Below, piece after piece: positions 18,020 through 26,499 of a DNA stretch of 64,000 nt. Source of the stretch: Chitinophaga lutea (GTDB taxonomy: Bacteria; Bacteroidota; Bacteroidia; Chitinophagales; Chitinophagaceae); assembly GCF_003813775.1 (NCBI RefSeq), contig NZ_RPDH01000001.1, positions 2,108,001-2,172,000 of the forward strand, written 5' to 3'. The notes under the pieces were generated by a model, which was not told the origin of the DNA, made no database searches, and was given only the letters and a program-made list of their open reading frames with translations. Position 1 is the stretch's first letter; each line of letters starts with the position of its first letter. A program made the translations under genes and the position numbers.

Positions 18020-18757
18020 TTATTTATTCTCCAGGTACCTCGAAGCGCGCTCCAGGTCTTCCGGCGTATCGATCTCCACTCCCATATAGTCGGTTACGAC
18101 CATTTTCAGGGAGATCCCGTTTTCAAGATAACGTAAACATTCTATTTTCTCCGCAGCTTCGAGTGGGCTCATGGGCGTACGGGTAAATTGCAGCAGGGCG
18201 CTGCGGCGAAAAGCATACACCCCGATGTGCTCGTAGTAGGTGGTGTTCACAGCTTTGTCCCGCGGGTACGGCAATACCGACCTTGAAAAGAAAAGCGCGT
18301 TGAAATCCTTGTCCACCACCACTTTCACGAAGTTGGGGTCTTCAATGTCTTTCCAGTCTGTCAGCACCTGCATGAGCGAGGCTACCTGTACATTTTTGCC
18401 GGTTTCCCCTTCGAACACCTGCAGCAGTTTTTCGAGCGGTTCCTTCTGGGTGAAAGGCGTATCGCCCTGCACGTTCACCACGATATCCACATCCTCCATA
18501 TCCTCCACGGCTTCGGCTATACGATCGGAGCCGCTTTCGTGCTCTTTTTTGCTCATTACGGCTTTGCCGCCATTGCTGACGATTTCGTTATAGATCACGT
18601 CGCTGTCTGTCACCACCATCACTTCATCAAACACGCCGGTATTGCGGGCGGATTCGTAGGTGCGCCAGATGATGGTTTTACCGCCCAGCACGGCCATCAT
18701 TTTGCCGGGAAACCGGGTGGCTGCATAACGTGCAGGGATCAGTGCGATCTTTTTCAT
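18020..18757 (-). CDS. kdsB: CMP-Kdo synthetase (3-deoxy-manno-octulosonate or 8-amino-3,8-dideoxy form cytidylyltransferase)
   Basis: A 245-residue nucleotidyltransferase beginning [18 protein letters not shown], the CTP-binding motif of Kds[12 protein letters not shown] and [10 protein letters not shown] follow. It activates Kdo or its 8-amino analogue with CTP for transfer to lipid A. Placement between kdnA (18 bases upstream) and kdnB (58 bases downstream) suggests that it uses the 8-amino sugar, as the Shewanella enzyme does. A separate housekeeping KdsB elsewhere cannot be excluded. Length is normal for the family. Confidence 0.92.
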   Translation of the reverse strand: MKKIALIPARYAATRFPGKMMAVLGGKTIIWRTYESARNTGVFDEVMVVTDSDVIYNEIVSNGGKAVMSKKEHESGSDRIAEAVEDMEDVDIVVNVQGDTPFTQKEPLEKLLQVFEGETGKNVQVASLMQVLTDWKDIEDPNFVKVVVDKDFNALFFSRSVLPYPRDKAVNTTYYEHIGVYAFRRSALLQFTRTPMSPLEAAEKIECLRYLENGISLKMVVTDYMGVEIDTPEDLERASRYLENK

Positions 18758-18775
18758 GCGTTGCGGAAGCTTGGA

Positions 18776-19969
18776 TTATAAAACACTTTTAACGGCGGCG
18801 GCGAGTTTGGTGGCGCGGTCGCGCAGTTCTTCCTCCGTCCAGGCGAGGCTGATGGGGAAAGAAATGCAGCGGCTGATGATGGCGTCGGAGGCCTCGAAAG
18901 TTTTGGTTTTATACACTTCCATGGCTTTGGTCAGCTGCGCGGCAAACGGCGTGAGGGTGGCGCTTTCTTTGAAGTGCTGCCATTTACGCACATAGTGCCA
19001 GTTATTGTCGAACCAGTAGAACGCAGGCAAACCGGCGGCTTTGATGGCTGCGGTAGCTGCGCGGGCGGTGTCGGCATCGGGCAGGAAGAAAGACAGGTGG
19101 GTGGCGCTGTCGCCTTCCGGATCGGGGAGGCGACGGAATGTTACCTGCGGCACTGCTGCCAGGGCTTCTTTCAATACCTGTTTGTTATTGCGGAGAATAG
19201 CCAGGAAGCGGTCGAGCTTGCGGATCTGCGCCAGGCCCACGGCCGCATGCAGCTCCGAAATCCGGAAATTGAAGCCGAGGTGCGGATGCCCGTCGGCTCC
19301 GCGGTCGGCCCCGCCAAGGTGGTCGTGGCCATGATCGGAGTACGCATCGCACTTCAGGTATACTTCCTTATTGTTGGTGATCACCGCACCGCCTTCGGCG
19401 CAGGTGATGGTTTTTACGAAGTCGAATGAAAAAGTGCCGGCATCGCCGATAGAGCCCAGGGCGCGGCCTTTATGAGTGGCACCGGTAGACTGGCAGGCAT
19501 CTTCCAGCAGGATCAGTTTATGCTCGCGGCAGATTTCCTCCAGGGCATCCATGTCAGCCATGGAACCGCACATGTGCACGGGCATCACGGCTTTGGTTTG
19601 CGGCGTGATGGCGGCTTTTACCGCCGCGGGGGCCAGGGTGAGCGTATCGTCCACATCCACCAGCACGGGGGTAGCGCCTACGGACAGTACGGCTTCGAAC
19701 GAAGCCACGAAAGTAAAAGTAGGCATGATCACCTCATCGCCGGCGCCGATGCCCAGGGCGGCCATCGCGGTGGTGAGCGCCGTGGTGCCGCTGGAAGTCA
19801 GCTGCGCATGCTGCACGTTAAACCGCTCGCAGAGCGCCTGCTCCAGCTCTTTCGCTTTCCAGATCCCTTTGCGGGGACCGTCAAATCCATAACGCATGTA
19901 AATGCCGGTTTCCAGTACGTCATTTACTTCTTTTTTCTCTTCTGCGCCAAATAGTTCAAATCCTGGCAT
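18776..19969 (-). CDS. kdnA: 8-amino-3,8-dideoxy-manno-octulosonate transaminase (DegT/DnrJ/EryC1 family)
   Basis: A 397-residue sugar aminotransferase of the DegT/StrS group. SSGTTALTTAMAALGIG and MPTFTFVAS open the cofactor region, EDACQSTGATHKGRALG follows, and Lys186 in FDFVKTITCAEGG is the Schiff-base lysine. KdnA transfers an amino group from glutamate to the C8 aldehyde of oxidised Kdo. It is the first gene of the operon, with kdsB and kdnB behind it. A start at 19969 gives the usual MPGFELFG beginning. Family members act on many sugars, so the specific substrate depends on the operon context. Confidence 0.85.
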   Translation of the reverse strand: MPGFELFGAEEKKEVNDVLETGIYMRYGFDGPRKGIWKAKELEQALCERFNVQHAQLTSSGTTALTTAMAALGIGAGDEVIMPTFTFVASFEAVLSVGATPVLVDVDDTLTLAPAAVKAAITPQTKAVMPVHMCGSMADMDALEEICREHKLILLEDACQSTGATHKGRALGSIGDAGTFSFDFVKTITCAEGGAVITNNKEVYLKCDAYSDHGHDHLGGADRGADGHPHLGFNFRISELHAAVGLAQIRKLDRFLAILRNNKQVLKEALAAVPQVTFRRLPDPEGDSATHLSFFLPDADTARAATAAIKAAGLPAFYWFDNNWHYVRKWQHFKESATLTPFAAQLTKAMEVYKTKTFEASDAIISRCISFPISLAWTEEELRDRATKLAAAVKSVL

Positions 19970-20001
19970 ATTGATACAGTTTTTTATTTTACGAGGTTGT
20001 G

Positions 20002-20031
20002 CAAAGGTAGTATAATCAACTAATGCGCAAA
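20002..20031 (-). promoter_or_regulatory. Promoter of the kdnA-kdsB-kdnB operon
   Basis: On the minus strand, TTTG (20031-20028) and TACCTTTG (20009-20002) are 18 bases apart, close to the consensus spacing. The likely transcription start is about 19996, giving a leader of about 27 bases to the kdnA ATG. Confidence 0.7.
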
Positions 20032-20067
20032 TGCCAAAAACTGTTTATCTTTTGCTAAAAATTTACC

Positions 20068-20499
20068 ATGCGTCAATGCATCATTCTCATTGCGATATCT
20101 TTATTCACCCTCCAAATGCCCGCCAGTGCGCAGTCGCGGGACGTCAACGCCATTAAAGCGGTGCTTGGCACCCAGCTGACGGCCTGGAACGAGGGAAACC
20201 TGGAGCGTTTCATGGAGACCTACTGGCGGTCCGATTCCCTGATGTTCATCGGGAAAAGCGGCATCACATATGGCTGGCAGGCGACGCTCGACAATTACAA
20301 AAAGTCGTATCCCGGCAAAGAGGGCATGGGCACACTGACCTTCAACCTGCTGGAATTTAAAAAACTGGCCACGGATGTGTATTTTGTAGTAGGGAAATGG
20401 CATCTCGCCCGCACAATCGGCGATCTTTCCGGCCACTTCACCCTCGTAGTGCGGAAAATGAAAGGAGAGTGGAAAATCGTGGCAGACCATTCCAGTTAA
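20068..20499 (+). CDS. SnoaL/DUF4440-like NTF2-fold protein, exported
   Basis: A 143-residue protein with a cleavable signal peptide ending about residue 21 (MPASAQS). The mature part has the cone-like NTF2 fold: helix AIKAVLGTQLTAWNEGNLERF, then FTLVVRKMKGEWKIVADHSS at the end. DUF4440 members bind small ligands or act as enzymes of varied kinds, and nothing here shows which. The next gene, an amidohydrolase, starts 10 bases later, so the two are probably co-transcribed. Confidence 0.85.
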   Translation: MRQCIILIAISLFTLQMPASAQSRDVNAIKAVLGTQLTAWNEGNLERFMETYWRSDSLMFIGKSGITYGWQATLDNYKKSYPGKEGMGTLTFNLLEFKKLATDVYFVVGKWHLARTIGDLSGHFTLVVRKMKGEWKIVADHSS

Positions 20500-20509
20500 A
20501 TATAACAAA

Positions 20510-22084
20510 ATGACAAAACGGCTCCTCTGGCTTCCCTTACTGCTGGCCGGTTTGGGCGTACATGCCCAATCTGATTGCGACCTCCTGATCAGACATGCAA
20601 AAATCATCGACGGCACCGGTAACTCCTGGTATTACGGCGATGTGGCGGTGAAAGACGGGCGCATACTGCAAACGGGCCGCCTGCCCGCCACCCTCAAAGC
20701 CAGCCGTACCATCGAAGCCGGCGGCCTCGTTGTGGCGCCGGGTTTCATAGACGTGCATACCCATATCGAGGGCGACGAATTCAAGGTGCCTACGGCGGAT
20801 AACTTCCTGTACGACGGCGTGACCACCGTGATCACCGGCAACTGCGGCTCTTCCAATGTAGACCTCGGCAAATATTTCCGCCAGCTCGACAGCCTGAAGA
20901 CTTCCGTGAACGTCGGTTCCCTCATTGGCCACAACGACGTTCGGCGGGCTGTGATGGGCAGTACCGACCGTGCGCCCAGCCCGGATGAGCAGCAGCGGAT
21001 GGAAGCGATCGTCGACAAAGCGATGCAGGACGGCGCGGTAGGCTTTTCCACCGGCCTCATCTATCTGCCCGGCCTCTACGCCCGCACGCCCGAAGTGGTG
21101 GGCATGGCGAAAGTAGCGGCCCTGCACGGCGGTGTGTACGCCACGCACATGCGCAACGAAGGCGATGCCGTGGAAGCCGCCATAGAAGAAGCGCTTACCA
21201 TCGGCCGGCAGGCGAATATCCCGGTGGAAATATCCCATTTCAAAATCGGCGGCAAACAGAACTGGGGCCGCTCCAATGTGACGCTCGGCATGGTGGAAAA
21301 AGCCCGGCAGGAAGGGCTCGAGGTCACCATCGACCAGTATCCCTACACGGCCAGCAGCACCAGTTTACGCACCATGCTGCCCGACTGGGCATTGTCCGGC
21401 GGAGCGGATTCGATCCAGTACCGCCTGAAAGACCCCGCCACCCGCAAAAGAATTGCCGGGGAAATGACGGCGATGTATAAAAAACGCGGCCTGAAGCACC
21501 TCGACTACGCCGTAGTGGCTTATTTCAAGCCGGACACCACCTTCAACGGAAAAAACATCGCGGAAGTAAACAAGATGCGGGGCCGCAAATCCAACCTGAA
21601 AGAAGAAGTACAAACGGTGCTCGACATGGCGGAAATGGGAAATGCCAGCATGGTGTTCCACGGCATGAGCGAAAAGGATGTGAAATACATCATGCAATAC
21701 CCTTTCAACATGTTTGCGTCAGACGCGAGCATCCGCGAGTTTAACGTGGGCGTGCCGCATCCCCGCGGGTATGGCACCAATGCAAGAGTGCTGGGGAAAT
21801 ATGTGCGGGAAGAAAAAGTGATCGGGCTGGAAGAAGCCATCCGCAGAATGACGTCGCTGCCGGCGCAGAAATTCCGGCTCAAAAACCGCGGGCTGCTGTT
21901 GCCCGGTTATGCGGCAGATATTGTGATCTTTAACCCCGATACGGTCAAAGACCTGTCTACCTTTAGCGCCCCGCACCAATACAGCACCGGCTTCCAGTAC
22001 GTACTGGTCAACGGGCAGGTAACGGTCGATAACGGGAAGCACAACGGCACCAGGAGCGGCGCCGTCTTGAAACTGAATCAATAG
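20510..22084 (+). CDS. D-aminoacylase / N-acyl-D-amino-acid deacylase-type amidohydrolase
   Basis: A 524-residue metal-dependent amidohydrolase with a signal peptide (to about residue 20, GVHAQS), so it acts in the periplasm or outside. The first metal site is FIDVHTHIEGD, and TGNCGSS, THMRNEGDAVEAA and PVEISHFKIGG match the D-aminoacylase subgroup. DASIREFNVGV supplies the catalytic aspartate. The subgroup removes acyl groups from D-amino acids, and some members act on other amides. It overlaps none of its neighbours and follows the DUF4440-like gene by 10 bases. Confidence 0.88.
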   Translation: MTKRLLWLPLLLAGLGVHAQSDCDLLIRHAKIIDGTGNSWYYGDVAVKDGRILQTGRLPATLKASRTIEAGGLVVAPGFIDVHTHIEGDEFKVPTADNFLYDGVTTVITGNCGSSNVDLGKYFRQLDSLKTSVNVGSLIGHNDVRRAVMGSTDRAPSPDEQQRMEAIVDKAMQDGAVGFSTGLIYLPGLYARTPEVVGMAKVAALHGGVYATHMRNEGDAVEAAIEEALTIGRQANIPVEISHFKIGGKQNWGRSNVTLGMVEKARQEGLEVTIDQYPYTASSTSLRTMLPDWALSGGADSIQYRLKDPATRKRIAGEMTAMYKKRGLKHLDYAVVAYFKPDTTFNGKNIAEVNKMRGRKSNLKEEVQTVLDMAEMGNASMVFHGMSEKDVKYIMQYPFNMFASDASIREFNVGVPHPRGYGTNARVLGKYVREEKVIGLEEAIRRMTSLPAQKFRLKNRGLLLPGYAADIVIFNPDTVKDLSTFSAPHQYSTGFQYVLVNGQVTVDNGKHNGTRSGAVLKLNQ

Positions 22085-22098
22085 TAAAAGAATATAAG

Positions 22099-22138
22099 AA
22101 AGACAGCGGGCAAGTGCATTGTCCGCTGTCTTTTTTTT
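22099..22138. terminator. Intrinsic terminator
   Basis: A 15-bp stem, AAAGACAGCGGGCAA with TTGTCCGCTGTCTTT, containing one G-U pair, encloses GTGCA and is followed by eight T residues. It ends the plus-strand amidohydrolase transcript; because the 5' arm carries A residues it may also serve the convergent holin-like gene. Confidence 0.95.
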
Positions 22139-22487
22139 AGTCGTTGTCCTGCGACGGCCCCAGCGACAGCATGATACTGCTGATCACGGAGAGCACTACA
22201 CTGAAGATGAGCGCCCACCAGAAGTTGTCTACCTTGAACCCCTTTACCAGGCTGCTGGCCCACAACACGATCAGCGCGTTGATCACCAGTAAAAAGAGGC
22301 CGAGGGTAATAATGGTCACGGGCAGCGTGAGCAGTACCAGTATCGGTTTTACGATGAGGTTGAGCAGGCCCAGCACGATGGCGAGTAAAAGTGCGGTTTT
22401 AAAATCCGGCAGTTTTACGCCGGGCAACAGGTACGCCGTTAACAGGGCGGCCAATGCGGTGACGAGTATACGAATCAGTATTCCCAT
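22137..22487 (-). CDS. Phage-holin family membrane protein (4-TM, DUF4510-like)
   Basis: A 116-residue protein with four hydrophobic helices (about 5-22, 30-54, 60-80 and 88-108) and a short polar tail. This is the mycobacterial 4-TMS holin superfamily type that is widespread in non-phage bacterial genes; it carries no phage context here. Role unknown, possibly in membrane stress. It lies downstream of an M16 peptidase operon on the same strand, 67 bases away. Confidence 0.8.
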   Translation of the reverse strand: MGILIRILVTALAALLTAYLLPGVKLPDFKTALLLAIVLGLLNLIVKPILVLLTLPVTIITLGLFLLVINALIVLWASSLVKGFKVDNFWWALIFSVVLSVISSIMLSLGPSQDND

Positions 22488-22554
22488 GATAGGCTTAATT
22501 GGTCATACAATGCAATCCCATTAATTACACAAAAAGCATGCTGAATGTTCACCG

Positions 22555-23838
22555 TCAGATCACGATCAGCTCGTAAAAATCCTCCCGGTTGAAATATACT
22601 TTGGCCAGGTGCTGCAGTTCTTCAGCGGTAATGGTTTTAATAGTCCTGACGTTGTTCTGGAAATAATGCTCGTCGAGATCGTTGAGGATGAGGTTTTTCC
22701 AGCGCTGGATAACCTGGAAGGCCCCGTCGAGGTCGCCGAGAATGGATCCGATCATGTAGTTCCGCACCAGGCCCAGTTCTTCTTCCGGCACCGGTTCTGT
22801 TTGCAGGCGGGCCAGTTCTTTGTAGATCTCCGTGAGTGTGGCTTCGCATACGTCACGGCCGGCTTCGGTGTGGATGTTGATGCCGCCCGTTTGCCGGAAG
22901 TTATAGATCTGCGAATGGATGCCGTAGGTATACCCTTTGTCTTCCCGGATGTTGCTCATCAGCCTGCTTCCGAAGTAGCCGCCGAAGATGGTATTCAGCA
23001 CCAGCATTTTCGGGAAATCGGGATGGTAGCGGTTGGGGAAGGGGCGCGCTACACGCACCGCTCCCTGCACACCGTTTTCATCGTTGAAGATGCGGTATTT
23101 CTTTTCCTCCGCCGGCAGTATCGGCAAATCCGGGCGCAGCAGGTGGCTTTGCCCGTTCCATTCGCTGCTGCCGAAATACCGGTTCAGCATTTCGATCATA
23201 TCCGCCGGCAGGTTGCCGGCCAGGAAGATCTTGCAGTTGTTGTACGTGTATTGTTTTTTATAAAACGCCCTGAGCGATTCCGTTTGCAGGGCATCGTACG
23301 CCATCATGCTGCTCACGCGGCCGTAAGGATGGAACTCTCCGAAGAGGTATTTATCGATATGCCGGTTGGCTACGAATTCACATTTCTGCAGATTCACCGC
23401 CAGCTTCTGTTTCATGTTCTGCACATAAATCGCCAGTTCCTCGTCCGGGAACACAGGGTCCTGGATCACTTCCTGGAACACCGGCAGCAGGGAGGCTGTG
23501 TGTTTGGACAGGCAGTGTAAAGTATACGTAGCGTTTTCGTGGTAACAATTGCGGTTGAGATAGGCCCCGTAATATTCGATCAGCTCGTTGATCTCCAGCG
23601 CGGAACGTTTGCTGGTGCCGTTTTTCATGAGGAAGTTGGTAGCCGCGGCCACCATGTTCTCAGACTCGTACCACGAACCGGCGGGGAATACCAGTTCCAG
23701 TTGAAGGGTCTCCTGTTCTTCCGAACGGATCACGTACACGGGAATACCGTTATCGAGTTTAAACAGTTCGTATGGCTTCAGCGACAATTCAAATTCCACA
23801 GCGTCTTTGATCGGGGGCGCCTGTTTTCTGTTGATCAT
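22555..23838 (-). CDS. M16 family peptidase-like protein, inactive subunit
   Basis: A 427-residue homologue of insulinase/mitochondrial processing peptidases. The zinc-binding HXXEH of the family is replaced by NFLMK in the segment AATNFLMKNGTSKRS, so it should not bind zinc and is the structural partner. The following part of the fold is retained (YGAYLNRNCYHENATYTLHC; IGSILGDLDGA). Its start is 3 bases after the stop of the active M16 gene (23842), indicating a heterodimer made in equal amounts. Confidence 0.9.
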   Translation of the reverse strand: MINRKQAPPIKDAVEFELSLKPYELFKLDNGIPVYVIRSEEQETLQLELVFPAGSWYESENMVAAATNFLMKNGTSKRSALEINELIEYYGAYLNRNCYHENATYTLHCLSKHTASLLPVFQEVIQDPVFPDEELAIYVQNMKQKLAVNLQKCEFVANRHIDKYLFGEFHPYGRVSSMMAYDALQTESLRAFYKKQYTYNNCKIFLAGNLPADMIEMLNRYFGSSEWNGQSHLLRPDLPILPAEEKKYRIFNDENGVQGAVRVARPFPNRYHPDFPKMLVLNTIFGGYFGSRLMSNIREDKGYTYGIHSQIYNFRQTGGINIHTEAGRDVCEATLTEIYKELARLQTEPVPEEELGLVRNYMIGSILGDLDGAFQVIQRWKNLILNDLDEHYFQNNVRTIKTITAEELQHLAKVYFNREDFYELIVI

Positions 23839-23841
23839 AAT

Positions 23842-25086
23842 TTATACTTGGTTTCCTGCGTAATAGTGAATGGTATTGGCGTTTTTCTCCGAAAAGATGA
23901 TCTGTGCCTCATGATGCACATCCGCCGTGGTAACGCGCTCGTAGCGCTCAAACTCTGCGTTCATCAGCCCGGCGTCGCCCATGAGTTCGTAGAAGGCCAG
24001 GTTGTTGGCGCGGTTCAGCAGGCTCATGTCTTCAAAAGCCAGCAGGCTTTCCACCCGGTTCTTCACTTTCTGCAGTTCTCTTTCGGGGATAACGGTCTGT
24101 TGCAGTTTTTCCAGTTCTTCCTGGATACCGCGCTCGGCGTCTTTCATCTTCACACCTTTTACCAGCTTGCCTTCGATGCTGAGCAAACCCGCATCTACGG
24201 TGCCGAAGTGGTAACACTCGATGTTGCTGAACAGTTTCTTTTCTTTCACCAGCGTTTGATGGAGGCGGGAGGAACCGCCGCCGCCGAGGATGTCGGAAAT
24301 CAGGTCGGCCGTATAATACCGCTGATCCTGCCGCGGGTAAATGTGATACGTTTTATACAGCGCGTCCAGCGGCACTTTGCCGGTCACTTCCAGCAGGTGG
24401 GCGCTCGCTTGCGGCGGTTCCGCCGTGATGCTGCGCACGTATTTTTCACCGGTGGGGATATCGCCGAACCACTTTTCCGCCAGCTTCTTCACCTGTTCGG
24501 TGGTCACCTTCCCGGCTACTACCAGGATGGCGTTCACGGGGCGGTAATGTTTGAAGAAAAACGACTTCACATCGTCGAGGCGGGCATTTTCGATGTGCGA
24601 CAGTTCCTTCCCGATCGTCATCCAGCGGTAGGGATGGCTGCTGTAAGCCAGCTCGCGCATTTTATGCCATACATCGCCGTAAGGTTTGTTGATGTAGTGT
24701 TCTTTGAATTCTTCGCACACCACTTTCCGCTGCACGTCGAGGCTTTTTTCGGAGAACGCGAGGGAGAGCATCCGGTCGCTTTCGAGCCAGAAGGCCGTTT
24801 CGATGTTTTCCGCCGGCAGTTCTATGTAATAGTTGGTAAGGTCGCTGGTGGTGTAGGCGTTGTTTTCCCCGCCGGCCATCTGCAGCGGCTCGTCGTATTC
24901 GGGGATGTTGATGGAGCCGCCGAACATCAGGTGCTCAAACAGGTGTGCGAAACCGGTTTGCGCGGGGTTTTCATCGCGCGAGCCAACGTCGTACAGCACG
25001 TTGACCACCGCCATGGGCGTAGTGGCGTCTTCATGCACGAGTACTCTCAGCCCGTTGTCCAATGTGAATTTATTGTAATGAATCAT
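23842..25086 (-). CDS. M16 family zinc metallopeptidase, active subunit
   Basis: A 414-residue peptidase with the inverted zinc motif HLFEH (His48-His52, in FAHLFEHLMFGG) and the distal glutamate in the VVCEEFKEHY helix. Two similar halves form a clam-shaped chamber that digests peptides. The start at 25086 (MIHYNKFTLDNG) is preferred over the longer frame from 25140 because the family begins near this point. It is the first gene of the pair with the inactive subunit. No export signal is evident, so a cytoplasmic or periplasmic place is uncertain. Confidence 0.92.
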   Translation of the reverse strand: MIHYNKFTLDNGLRVLVHEDATTPMAVVNVLYDVGSRDENPAQTGFAHLFEHLMFGGSINIPEYDEPLQMAGGENNAYTTSDLTNYYIELPAENIETAFWLESDRMLSLAFSEKSLDVQRKVVCEEFKEHYINKPYGDVWHKMRELAYSSHPYRWMTIGKELSHIENARLDDVKSFFFKHYRPVNAILVVAGKVTTEQVKKLAEKWFGDIPTGEKYVRSITAEPPQASAHLLEVTGKVPLDALYKTYHIYPRQDQRYYTADLISDILGGGGSSRLHQTLVKEKKLFSNIECYHFGTVDAGLLSIEGKLVKGVKMKDAERGIQEELEKLQQTVIPERELQKVKNRVESLLAFEDMSLLNRANNLAFYELMGDAGLMNAEFERYERVTTADVHHEAQIIFSEKNANTIHYYAGNQV

Positions 25087-25169
25087 ATCCTTTTTTGAAA
25101 AAATACATGATGGCTGCAACCGCCGGAGCGGCCAGCCCAAACATACAAATTTACGACAAATGCCAATAG

Positions 25170-26381
25170 CTACAATATACTGCGGATGGGCAGCTTTTTG
25201 AGCATCAGCTCCCCGTTGCGCATCAGCAGCAGGGTGGGGCGGGTGCCGATGTTCTTGAGTATATCGCGGTAAACCTGGAGGTTGCTGGTGAAATTGTTGT
25301 TCACGGCCAGGATGATATCGCCGGGCCTGAAGCCGGCTTTTTCGGCCGGGGAGTTCTTGATCACGTCCGTCACCTCAATGCGGTTATCGATCAGGTAAAT
25401 GATGAGGCCGGTGTAGGAATAGTCGAACTGGTCGCGGAAGTGGGTGTTGGGCAGGAGGTGTATCTCCTTGCGGGCGTAGTTAAGGGTGAGGTTGAAGCGC
25501 CGCAGGAGATCGTTCCCGATCATGCCGCCCAGCGAGGGGTATGAGGTGATGTTGGTAATATCGTCGAACAGGTAGGTAGGCACGTTCCGGAAGGTGTAGT
25601 TGCCAATCCTGAATTCGTTCATGGTGGTGATGAACATCTGCATTTTACCGCCGAGCCCCTGCGCTTCCGTGGGTATCACCTTGGCCTTGCGTTTTACCAG
25701 CAGCGCGCTGTCTTTCACGAACTGCGTGCTCAGCAGCAGGCACATCCCGGCGCCGGTGTCGAAGTAATACCGGTGGTTCACATTCCGCTTGCCGCTGCGC
25801 ATGGGCGCGGGCACCACGGGAATGAAGGTGAGGTTGGGCTTCATCAGGTACCCGCCCCTCGGATAACGGAAACGGCCTTGGCTGTATACCACAATTTCTT
25901 CCTTGTCGTAATCGACCTGCACGATGTATTTGCTCAGCAGGCTGTAACCCATAATGCCGTCTATCTGTATGCCGTACACCTGGCTGATCAGTTCGTAGTT
26001 GTTCACGTGGAAATCGAGACTGTCGACCGTAAGACCGGGCAGGTGGAGGGAATGATCCACGGCAAAGGAGATGTTTTTGCTGGCGCCCAGGCCACGCACG
26101 ATTTTATCGGACGGCGTGAGTTTGACGCCCAGTCTGATACAGGTGGAGGTATCGAGCGAAATGCCGGCGCTGCCGGTGTCGAGCAGGAACTGCAGGGTAT
26201 CGGGGTAATGCTGAAGGCGTGCGGAGATCACCACCACGCCCCCGTAATACTGCTTGAAGGGAAAGCGGGTGATGAACCGGGCTTCCGGTTCCTGGTTGAT
26301 GCTCTCTGGTTCCTGGGCCCGTACGTCAATATTGAAAATCAGCAGGCAGAGGATTAAAACGTGAAATGTCTGAAAACGCAT
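25170..26381 (-). CDS. Exported retropepsin-like aspartic protease with PDZ domain
   Basis: A 403-residue protein with a signal peptide (to about 22, RAQEP). Two retropepsin-type lobes carry LLDTGSAGISL and YFDTGAGMCLL, the second in the middle of the chain, so both catalytic aspartates are on one polypeptide. A PDZ domain follows (about 310-395, with SPAEKAGFRPGDIILAVNN). Such proteins occur in Bacteroidota and are usually of unknown substrate. The unusual part is the two DTG motifs, more like pepsin than a single-motif retroviral enzyme. Confidence 0.85.
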   Translation of the reverse strand: MRFQTFHVLILCLLIFNIDVRAQEPESINQEPEARFITRFPFKQYYGGVVVISARLQHYPDTLQFLLDTGSAGISLDTSTCIRLGVKLTPSDKIVRGLGASKNISFAVDHSLHLPGLTVDSLDFHVNNYELISQVYGIQIDGIMGYSLLSKYIVQVDYDKEEIVVYSQGRFRYPRGGYLMKPNLTFIPVVPAPMRSGKRNVNHRYYFDTGAGMCLLLSTQFVKDSALLVKRKAKVIPTEAQGLGGKMQMFITTMNEFRIGNYTFRNVPTYLFDDITNITSYPSLGGMIGNDLLRRFNLTLNYARKEIHLLPNTHFRDQFDYSYTGLIIYLIDNRIEVTDVIKNSPAEKAGFRPGDIILAVNNNFTSNLQVYRDILKNIGTRPTLLLMRNGELMLKKLPIRSIL

Positions 26382-26483
26382 AAGGAAAGACGCAACGCAT
26401 CTCGATTTTTATAAATTTAACGTTTCTATCCCTTCTACGCGCACCTAATTATTACAAGTGGCAAAATAGTTGTCCGGAAGCCC

Positions 26484-26491
26484 TACCTTTG
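26484..26491 (+). promoter_or_regulatory. -7 promoter box for mqnC
   Basis: TACCTTTG matches the -7 consensus and would start transcription about 26498, two bases before the ATG at 26500. This makes the transcript almost leaderless and rules against the longer reading frame from 26470. Confidence 0.65.
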
Positions 26492-26499
26492 TTTTCAAG

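Noticed and set aside
22137..22487. Prophage from the holin-like genes at 22137 and 58970
   Set aside because: Both belong to holin-like families that are normal chromosomal genes and no phage genes are nearby.
23539..25098. 519-residue open frame antisense to the M16 peptidase pair
   Set aside because: Overlaps two well-supported genes and has a composition typical of an antisense frame.
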